From contig JALNWO010000001.1 of assembly GCA_023230825.1 (NCBI GenBank), positions 1 to 64,000 on the forward strand: a stretch of DNA of 64,000 bases, read 5' to 3'. The DNA comes from Acholeplasmataceae bacterium. Its GTDB lineage: Bacteria; Bacillota_I; Bacilli_A; Acholeplasmatales; Acholeplasmataceae. The stretch's first letter is position 1; the number at the start of each line of letters is the position of its first letter. Shown piece by piece: positions 58,191 to 64,000 of this stretch. Made by a program: the position numbers and the translations under genes. The notes under the pieces are model-generated. The model saw only the letters and a program-made list of their open reading frames with translations. It searched no databases and was not told the DNA's origin.

Positions 58191-59828
58191 GTGGAAGATC
58201 GTCGTCTAGGTAGACTGATAGATGAGGACACCCCTCAATTAAACCGAGTATTAGCAGATGGTGTTGCTACAACTCAATTAAAGCGTGTTGTTGAAGGTTT
58301 AGATTTTATTTGGAGAAGTGCTTCAGATAGTTTTGTTCCAGGTTTGACGTATCATGGTATTCGTCATTGCAATCCTAGAGAAATCTATCAGAAAATGACA
58401 GCGAGTCGTAAGAACAGCCGACGAGTTTACGAGACGAGTCGGTCTAATGTATTCATGGTAAAGATTTTGCTTAAGTACGAAGGAAATCCATTACCTGATT
58501 ACTATCTCTGGTTACCTGCACCAGAGGACGGCGGCTATATCGATTTACGTGGATCACGCTTTGTCTTATCTCCTATTCTAAACGACATTGTGTTCTCCCC
58601 AGCCAATGAAAACACAATCTTTGTACGTTTACCTCGAACAAGGATTAACTTCGAACGACTCCATCATGTCTTTGCACATAACGAAGCATGTGGGTCTAAC
58701 GAGTTAAACGATAAAGAGATTGTACAAGTCACGCATGGCAAAATCCATCAAAGTAAAGACTCACCGCATATCAGAGCTAAAACTACACTCATGCATTACC
58801 TATTAGGTAGGTATGGGTTTGATAATACGTTTCTGAAGCATGTAGGCTTTATACCTGAAATTGGGTATGAGGATATCAATATCGATAGGTATCCTCCTAG
58901 TGATTGGGTTATTTGTGCGTCGTCTGGTAATAGGCCAAAGGCTTGTAATAAGAACACGTACAGACCTTCTAAACTACGACTAGCTATTCCTAAGGATAAA
59001 TGGAGCCAATCTGTAAAGAATATGGTTGCTGGCTTTTATTATATCGTTGATCATGCGCCTGAAAGGGTAAATTATCAATGGATTAAATACGAGCGTCCTG
59101 AAAGGCTTTGGCGTATCCTATTAGGTTTAATGACATATCAAGCAGGTAGAAACGAAGAGATTATTGATGAGAAGATTGTAGATCATTATCGCTCACTTAA
59201 TCATTACGTTGATACTCAAGCAAAGTTAAAACTACAAAGTATTGGTTTAGGTTATATTGAAGACTTCTATGAGTTGTTATGGTACATCATGGAAAATATT
59301 AACCAAATGCTTCTAGACTCTTCTCGTACATTAAACAGCATGTATGGTAAAGAGTTAAACGTAGTTGACTTTGTGATGCAGGATATTAATAACGCTATCT
59401 TTCTTTCTGTCTTTGATTTAACTCAACGTCTTAGTACGAAGAAAATCCTAACAGAAAAAGATGTCGTTGCGATCTTTAATCGATATCTCAAAACTGATCT
59501 TATCTTCGGTATTAACAAACCCTCACACGGCGAAGTTACAACCCAAGCTATTCCGAATGATAATAAAGCATTGAGATTGACAACATTACTCGTACCTCAG
59601 TCAGCGAATGATTCAAAACGAAATAAGAAGTTAAATCTACTTGACCCAGCGATTCGCTATCATCCTAGTATCTCTGAGGTCGGAGGTTATACAGTCCTAC
59701 CAAAATCTAGTCCTGACGGTAGGCGTCGTTTGAATACTTGTGTGCAAATCGATGAGAACTACAAGATTGTTCGTAATGAGCGGTTTGTAGAGCTTCTTGA
59801 TACAATCACAGAGCTGACACAGAAGTGA
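58191..59828 (+). CDS. Possible N-terminal half of a divergent RNA polymerase beta subunit
   Basis: 545 aa, GTG start after TGGAG. The segment VKILLKYEG, then LPAPEDGGYIDLRGSRFVL and NTIFVRLPRTRINF, has the order of the beta-subunit protrusion region (a P-x-x-x-E-x-G-F-I-I-N-G-like motif followed by vR...R strands). Near the end IRYHPSISEVGGYTVLPKSS with SPDGRR resembles the beta HPSH-x-G...TPEG segment, at about the residue where phiKZ-like phages split beta in two. The resemblance is by eye and weak. A structural protein is the alternative. Confidence 0.55.
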   Translation: MEDRRLGRLIDEDTPQLNRVLADGVATTQLKRVVEGLDFIWRSASDSFVPGLTYHGIRHCNPREIYQKMTASRKNSRRVYETSRSNVFMVKILLKYEGNPLPDYYLWLPAPEDGGYIDLRGSRFVLSPILNDIVFSPANENTIFVRLPRTRINFERLHHVFAHNEACGSNELNDKEIVQVTHGKIHQSKDSPHIRAKTTLMHYLLGRYGFDNTFLKHVGFIPEIGYEDINIDRYPPSDWVICASSGNRPKACNKNTYRPSKLRLAIPKDKWSQSVKNMVAGFYYIVDHAPERVNYQWIKYERPERLWRILLGLMTYQAGRNEEIIDEKIVDHYRSLNHYVDTQAKLKLQSIGLGYIEDFYELLWYIMENINQMLLDSSRTLNSMYGKELNVVDFVMQDINNAIFLSVFDLTQRLSTKKILTEKDVVAIFNRYLKTDLIFGINKPSHGEVTTQAIPNDNKALRLTTLLVPQSANDSKRNKKLNLLDPAIRYHPSISEVGGYTVLPKSSPDGRRRLNTCVQIDENYKIVRNERFVELLDTITELTQK

Positions 59829-59854
59829 TAAACAAATAAGGAAATTTCCCAACC

Positions 59855-62128
59855 ATGTCTGGATTTCATAGTAGTCCGAATTACTTGTCAGCTTTCCCGA
59901 AGGGTTATAACCCAAATAACCCCCCACCCTTTAATGTAACTGTTCAATATGTCCCTGAATTGACGCAGTTATATGGATATCTTGCAGGTTCTTTGGTTCA
60001 GGAAATTGAAAATCGAAGAGCAGAGAATATTCCACGCACGTTCATGTTCAATAAGATGGCTTATAATGGCTATATGAACGATGACTTTCGTGATCTTCTC
60101 ATGCAAGCTATTCGAATTTGTTTGGTTAAGCGCTTTTGTCGAAATGAAAGTGATTGGTACGTCATTGTAGATTCTGCTGCGAAAGAAACAATTAATGTCG
60201 TTTTAGCAGCAATGGTTCTTACTAACATGACGTTAAGGAGTATGTATCAGCCTGAGCCTCACTTGATGTCTAGTTTTCAAAACGCATTTAGCCTTTTAGA
60301 AACCAATGAGCGAGAAGCTGAATTTGTTATTCAGTCAATCAATGCTCAGAATATGCATAACCAACACAACCCAACTATGATGGGAATGCATAATCCTAAT
60401 ACGACACCCATGACACCCATGACACACGGATATAACCCAACAGGAGCAGGTATGATGAACTCTCCCTATCAAGCAATGAACGAACCTATTGTAGAGACTC
60501 CAGAGTTCGGTCGCATTCCTCTTTCGATGTATAATCGACTGGTTGCTGAACGAGAGCAACTTCGTCGTCAACAGATGTATAGTCCACAACCACACCAAGC
60601 CATGCACAGCCATAGCCAAGGTGGGATGATGAATCACCAACCCCAACAAAATAACCGTAATCCCTTGTTATCTGAGAACGTTCAGCGTCAATTAGTTCGT
60701 GCTCCTAATATGGGCATGGGATCAAATGTGATTAATTCATCTGTTCCTTCAGATATGATTAGTCAGTGGGGTGTTGTTGGACATGAGGTGGATGAACATG
60801 AAATCTCTCCTCAATCAAGCAATATTCAGCGAGTAGAACCTGTAACTAATAACTTACGACAGGAAAATACTATGACTACACAAGCAACTACAATTACGTC
60901 AGTTCGGAATGGGGTTGAATACTTCGGAGAGAAACCAGTCTTTCGCTCAACAGAAGACCCTGATCACTTCTACTGCGAGTTTGACGGAACGCTAGTCGTT
61001 TTGTTTACTCCTGAATATCCTGGTATTCCAGCAAATAATCCAGGGAAGAATAAACGAATTTACAAAATCAATAACGTCACAGGTAAGGCTGTCGTTACCC
61101 TCATTGACTTAACGGAGCAGGAGAAGATGGATATTGCTCGACATCGTATCTTAATGAACGAAGAAGAAGCACAGCGTCGTTTGAATGCATTGAAGATGGC
61201 TGTTGCTTCTCCCATGGTTCATTTGGACGATTGCATTAAAGAAAGGGAAGTTGAATCCGCCTCCTCTGATGAAGTAAGTATTACTGAGGAAGTCATTGAA
61301 CTACCTGACTATACTCACGTCGTAAAAGAAGACTTATCTACTATTGAAGATACGTCTCGCTTTCATGAAACGCAACGTATTCAAATTGCTTCTGAAGTCG
61401 ATGAACCATCGGCCTTCACTACGGTAAGTAATCAAGTAACCATTCTACCTGAACTGACTTTTGAAGGTGTTGGTGGTGAAGTAATTAACCGGTTACGTAA
61501 TGCGCGGTCATTTAAGGCTGTTAGTGACGTTTTTAGCTCAGTACGTAGTTCAACTGACAGTGAAGACGATGATATCGCTGTAGACGCTTATAAACGCCTT
61601 ATTGACAAACTAGAAGCTATGTTTGTTAAAGCAGTTAATGAACGTCTCCAAATTCAGATCGGTATTGACGTAACTGTTACTGACTGGCATACTGCTTATA
61701 CGCCTTTGTTAAAAGGTCTGGAAGAGCATTATGGAGCTTTTACTGCTGAAATCTTCTTACGAGACGAAGCTAGTTTTATCAAAGGCGTCTTTAATGAAGT
61801 TACAGAAGAGATTATTCTTTCTGTTAAATCATTATTGAATGATAAAGTAGAGATGGATGGTGTAGTTATTATCCCAGAACTCTCTTCTATCACAACCATC
61901 AAAGCAAAGATGAATGATCTTGATCTTGACTTTGATTCCTCCAACTCAGTTATGATTAATAGGAAGACACATCCCGTTCTACATGACTTAACTTCTACGA
62001 TTCTCGATTACCGAACAGGTAATGGTGAGAAAGTGCTGCGAAATATTATTCGCACTCAAGATAATATGGAGTTCTCCATCCATAAAGGTCTTTGGAATTC
62101 ATCCACTGTTTTCTTAAAGAAACTTTAA
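59855..62128 (+). CDS. Large protein with Met/Gln/His-rich low-complexity region
   Basis: 757 aa. The N-terminal 160 residues are helical. Residues about 165-300 are a low-complexity stretch rich in M, N, Q, H, P and G (HNPTMMGMHNPN), followed by an acidic region and a helical C-terminal domain. A KAVVTLIDLTEQEKMDIARH segment lies mid-protein. Probable virion or scaffold-like protein, and the Met/Gln-rich linker is unusual. AAGGAAAT before the ATG. Not recognised. Confidence 0.7.
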   Translation: MSGFHSSPNYLSAFPKGYNPNNPPPFNVTVQYVPELTQLYGYLAGSLVQEIENRRAENIPRTFMFNKMAYNGYMNDDFRDLLMQAIRICLVKRFCRNESDWYVIVDSAAKETINVVLAAMVLTNMTLRSMYQPEPHLMSSFQNAFSLLETNEREAEFVIQSINAQNMHNQHNPTMMGMHNPNTTPMTPMTHGYNPTGAGMMNSPYQAMNEPIVETPEFGRIPLSMYNRLVAEREQLRRQQMYSPQPHQAMHSHSQGGMMNHQPQQNNRNPLLSENVQRQLVRAPNMGMGSNVINSSVPSDMISQWGVVGHEVDEHEISPQSSNIQRVEPVTNNLRQENTMTTQATTITSVRNGVEYFGEKPVFRSTEDPDHFYCEFDGTLVVLFTPEYPGIPANNPGKNKRIYKINNVTGKAVVTLIDLTEQEKMDIARHRILMNEEEAQRRLNALKMAVASPMVHLDDCIKEREVESASSDEVSITEEVIELPDYTHVVKEDLSTIEDTSRFHETQRIQIASEVDEPSAFTTVSNQVTILPELTFEGVGGEVINRLRNARSFKAVSDVFSSVRSSTDSEDDDIAVDAYKRLIDKLEAMFVKAVNERLQIQIGIDVTVTDWHTAYTPLLKGLEEHYGAFTAEIFLRDEASFIKGVFNEVTEEIILSVKSLLNDKVEMDGVVIIPELSSITTIKAKMNDLDLDFDSSNSVMINRKTHPVLHDLTSTILDYRTGNGEKVLRNIIRTQDNMEFSIHKGLWNSSTVFLKKL

Positions 62129-62149
62129 AACTTTCCCCTTAAAATAAGG

Positions 62150-62200
62150 CAAGGCATTCTTTACCTAAGTTACAGCCTAAGTTACAAGGATGCCGTCTTT
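62150..62200 (+). terminator. Hairpin with internal direct repeat
   Basis: GGCAT and ATGCC flank two copies of CTAAGTTACA, followed by GTCTTTTTC. Confidence 0.6.
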
Positions 62201-62239
62201 TTCATTTATTAATCATTCTTATTTTATTCCTTAGTAATT

Positions 62240-62419
62240 ATGAGCTTCTCTAATAGTGCAATGGCGCAAGCCTTTGAAAAATCCGGCATCGTTAAACTCA
62301 AAGACGAAACGGCATACAACCTAAATGCTACTCTCTCCGCTACTCATGACGAAAAGAGAGCAGCTTTTAATAGTAAGCAGCAGTCTAAAACACACAACAA
62401 AAAAGCAGTAACTAAATAA
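62240..62419 (+). CDS. Small basic protein (59 aa)
   Basis: ATG 62240 starts a frame with coding-like composition: helical N-terminus (MSFSNSAMAQAFEKSGIVKL) and Lys-rich C-terminus (KTHNKKAVTK). No clear ribosome binding site, which lowers confidence. Function unknown. Confidence 0.5.
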   Translation: MSFSNSAMAQAFEKSGIVKLKDETAYNLNATLSATHDEKRAAFNSKQQSKTHNKKAVTK

Positions 62420-62446
62420 TCTTCCTATATAGAGGAATTTTCACTC

Positions 62447-62740
62447 ATGTCGCAAATCAAAGATATCGAAATTAGTATTTCTGGTGGTAACAATGCAGTT
62501 CGTGAAGCAGTCGCTGACGAAGTCGGTCGTGCTTTGGATTTATCTGGATTCAGTAATATCTCGAATATTGATATCGATGCTTCAGAGCAATCAGATTCTC
62601 TTTCTTTGTTAGAGAGGGCGACGAATCGATATCCTGATCTACTGGCTACATCGATCACTATCACTACGATCTCTGACCCGAGTGAAGTGGAGGAAGAAGT
62701 AACTGAGGTTGAAGAAGAACCTGAGTTCGAGGAAGGTTAA
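62447..62740 (+). CDS. Hypothetical small acidic protein
   Basis: 97 aa with a possible small alpha/beta fold (DIEISISGGNNAVREAVADE) and an extremely acidic C-terminus (EVEEEVTEVEEEPEFEEG). GAGGAATTTTCACTC precedes the ATG. Not recognised. Confidence 0.68.
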   Translation: MSQIKDIEISISGGNNAVREAVADEVGRALDLSGFSNISNIDIDASEQSDSLSLLERATNRYPDLLATSITITTISDPSEVEEEVTEVEEEPEFEEG

Positions 62741-62749
62741 GATATAAAA

Positions 62750-62780
62750 TTAGGAGTTCTTCGGAACTCCTAATTATGCC
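62750..62780 (+). terminator. Terminator with TTCG tetraloop
   Basis: TTAGGAGTTC, loop TTCG, GAACTCCTAATTATGCC. Confidence 0.8.
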
Positions 62781-62834
62781 TCTATTTTTTTTTTTATTAT
62801 AACAGAGTAGAATGTAATCTAGAATTAATCAATT

Positions 62835-62845
62835 ACATATAACTA
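62835..62845 (+). promoter_or_regulatory. Putative phage promoter motif ACATATAACTA
   Basis: Exact copy, context TCTAGAATTAATCAATT upstream and GTTTGAATAGAAGTT downstream, closely matching the copies at 3911 and 28654. About 90 bp before ATG 62935. Confidence 0.6.
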
Positions 62846-62934
62846 GTTTGAATAGAAGTTTTATACTTCGTTGAGTATTTTAACTCAAAGGAAAAATCAT
62901 CATTCCCTCTTATTTAATCATTAGGATATTTATC

Positions 62935-63246
62935 ATGAACAACATTCACATCATCGTATTCTGCACACTGGTACTTGTCTCCATTCCTTTCTACTTCACT
63001 AAAACTTCGTTCTCTTTGATGAAGTGGTTGACGGCAGAAGCTGCTGATAATCCCAAAAAGTATTTTATCAAACAAATACTTGTGATCTTTGTTTCAATTA
63101 CTGCAATGGTAATTGCTGCGATCTTCTCCCCCTATGCAACAATCCTTTATGTGATCTTGGGATCTATTATTGAATTCTTACCTGCACGTAAAGCTCAACA
63201 AGCTAAGATCCGTGATAGGGTGGTCGAAGATATTCTTCAGCAATAA
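62935..63246 (+). CDS. Membrane protein
   Basis: 103 aa with hydrophobic segments at about 5-22 (HIIVFCTLVLVSIPFYF), 46-66 (KQILVIFVSITAMVIAAIF) and 68-83, then a basic amphipathic C-terminus (ARKAQQAKIRDR). Probably an inner-membrane protein. A holin is conceivable but unsupported. Confidence 0.75.
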   Translation: MNNIHIIVFCTLVLVSIPFYFTKTSFSLMKWLTAEAADNPKKYFIKQILVIFVSITAMVIAAIFSPYATILYVILGSIIEFLPARKAQQAKIRDRVVEDILQQ

Positions 63247-63337
63247 GTAGATGAAGGAATTAGGATTTCATAAAAAAGGATTCTAATTCCTCTCTCTCTT
63301 TCTATTAGTTATTTCTGTATTCTAGATTATTTCAGAA

Positions 63338-63348
63338 ACATATAACTA
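63338..63348 (+). promoter_or_regulatory. Putative phage promoter motif ACATATAACTA
   Basis: Exact copy, context TCTAGATTATTTCAGAA upstream and ATTTGAATAGTAAT downstream, almost identical to the copy at 16691. 50 bp before ATG 63398. Confidence 0.6.
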
Positions 63349-63397
63349 ATTTGAATAGTAATACTAATACATCATTTCAAGTACAAAGGAATCTATC

Positions 63398-63601
63398 ATG
63401 AACACGAAAACGAAAAGCATCTTGACCGACCTCGCCATTGGTGGTGGTATTATTGCAGCGGGTTGTGCAGCAGTGAAAGTGGTAGGAGAAGATTCTACTT
63501 CAAGTTTTCTCAAGAAAGCTGTTGCTTACGCCATTTTCTCTGCGGGTGTGTATCGCGTAACATCCACCATTGTCGAAGCAGCAAATCCGTTCGATATCTA
63601 A
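63398..63601 (+). CDS. Small membrane protein
   Basis: 67 aa, GC-richer codons. Two hydrophobic stretches (LAIGGGIIAAGCAAVKVV and AVAYAIFSAGVYRV) separated by a polar segment. AAAGGAAT precedes the ATG. Resembles the small G/A-rich membrane protein at 16992 in style, and both have strong codons. Role unknown. Confidence 0.7.
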   Translation: MNTKTKSILTDLAIGGGIIAAGCAAVKVVGEDSTSSFLKKAVAYAIFSAGVYRVTSTIVEAANPFDI

Positions 63602-63607
63602 AACACT

Positions 63608-63637
63608 AAAAGGAGTCCCTTAATCAGGACTCCTTTT
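63608..63637 (+). terminator. Rho-independent terminator
   Basis: AAAAGGAGTCC and GGACTCCTTTT around CTTAATCA, followed by a pyrimidine/T-rich stretch. Confidence 0.8.
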
Positions 63638-63682
63638 ACTACCTTTCTTTTTTTTTCTTTTTGTTGTAGTAAAAAGTAAGGC

Positions 63683-63715
63683 ATAAATAGAGGACCAAAT
63701 AGATCCTCTATTTAT
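63683..63715. terminator. Hairpin between convergent genes
   Basis: ATAAATAGAGGA and TCCTCTATTTAT around CCAAATAGA, at the 3' end of the minus-strand gene. Confidence 0.65.
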
Positions 63716-63723
63716 AGTGCTAC

Positions 63724-64000
63724 TTAAAACCCTGAATCTGTTTCATTAGGTTGGTCTGGGATTTCTTCTATTTCTTCTATTTCTTCAATATCAGGAGGAC
63801 TTTCTACTTCACTGATATTCTCATCAATATCGAAATCAAACGAATCATCACTACTCGATGAAGAATCTTCATCGTCTTCTTCATAAGAGCTAGTATAATT
63901 AGTATCACCCATATCCAGTCTTTCTTTTGCTTTCTCTAACTTCTTCTTCATCCTCACATTATCAGCAACGTGTTTGACAAAGGCTGCTAGAGTGTTATGA
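63724..64000 (-). CDS. Acidic-tailed protein (5' partial, minus strand)
   Basis: The frame stays open to the window edge, past GTG 63957, with protein-like sequence (TLAAFVKHVADNVRMKKKLE), so the gene starts outside. A basic helical segment is followed by a Ser/Asp/Glu-rich acidic tail (EEDDEDSSSSSDDSFDFDID) ending in repeated IEEIEE. Like the gene at 37945 it is a small minus-strand gene with an acidic tail. Function unknown. Confidence 0.6.
   Translation of the reverse strand, partial: HNTLAAFVKHVADNVRMKKKLEKAKERLDMGDTNYTSSYEEDDEDSSSSSDDSFDFDIDENISEVESPPDIEEIEEIEEIPDQPNETDSGF

Noticed and set aside
2041-64000. ATAAATAG in many hairpins resembles the T4 late promoter TATAAATA
   Set aside because: It is one arm of an inverted repeat located at gene ends, so it is better explained as part of the terminator family.

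Overview
The window looks like part of the genome of a large tailed bacteriophage, probably jumbo-class. The evidence is dense, nearly unidirectional coding on an AT-rich background, dozens of small unrecognised genes, a phage nucleotide-metabolism set, a phage-size capsid protein, a collagen-like tail fibre and tRNA genes. No integrase, transposase, CRISPR array or rRNA was seen. The genus and host were not identified. GC-richer codon choice in the capsid gene and a few small genes suggests selection for high expression, and the SleB-type lysin and the lipoprotein would fit a Gram-negative host.

Layout. 1-2750: 3' part of a collagen-like tail fibre and a DUF4376-like accessory protein. 2880-6600: small genes, including a NADAR (YbiA-like) enzyme. 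6796-12184: class Ia ribonucleotide reductase (the large subunit carries a homing intein), dihydrofolate reductase and a glutaredoxin/NrdH-like reductant. 12290-18100: unknown genes, a SleB-family cell wall hydrolase and very small membrane proteins. 18118-18650: a structured RNA candidate followed by AT-rich non-coding DNA. 18680-25480: PhoH, an HD phosphohydrolase, dCTP deaminase, a DUF1353 protein, an RlmN/Cfr-like radical SAM protein and a DHH phosphoesterase. 25500-43300: mostly unknown small genes, with a 24-residue-repeat protein, a lipoprotein, a LamG-domain protein and a frame-interrupted adhesin-like gene at a G tract. 43400-43660: a tRNA-like RNA and a tRNA with anticodon CAU. 43833-44746: a kelch-repeat protein interrupted at a run of 12 C. 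44880-48860: a deaminase-fold protein, ClpP and an HTH protein. 48959-53440 (minus strand): a SNF2-like helicase split by an intein in its Walker A motif, and a DnaB-like helicase. 53630-62130: the major capsid protein and three large proteins, one of which may be a divergent N-terminal half of an RNA polymerase beta subunit. 62240-64000: small membrane and acidic proteins.

Expression signals repeat throughout. Many transcription units start after a motif close to ACATATAACTA or ACATATCACTA, which does not look like a sigma-70 promoter, and end in one of a family of hairpins of the form GGCATAAATAGGGAGTCC with its complement. This fits transcription by a phage-encoded polymerase, but that is inference.

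The observations most worth checking are: two adhesin-like genes that are both out of frame at homopolymer tracts and share a start (MSKEL), suggesting phase-variable host recognition; an apparent class 3 intein in a helicase P-loop; an intein that places the catalytic cysteine of ribonucleotide reductase at its +1 position and ends in Gln; the possible split RNA polymerase with its own promoter motif; a duplicated terminator-attenuator plus small-ORF cassette; and the unassigned structured RNA near 18.1 kb.
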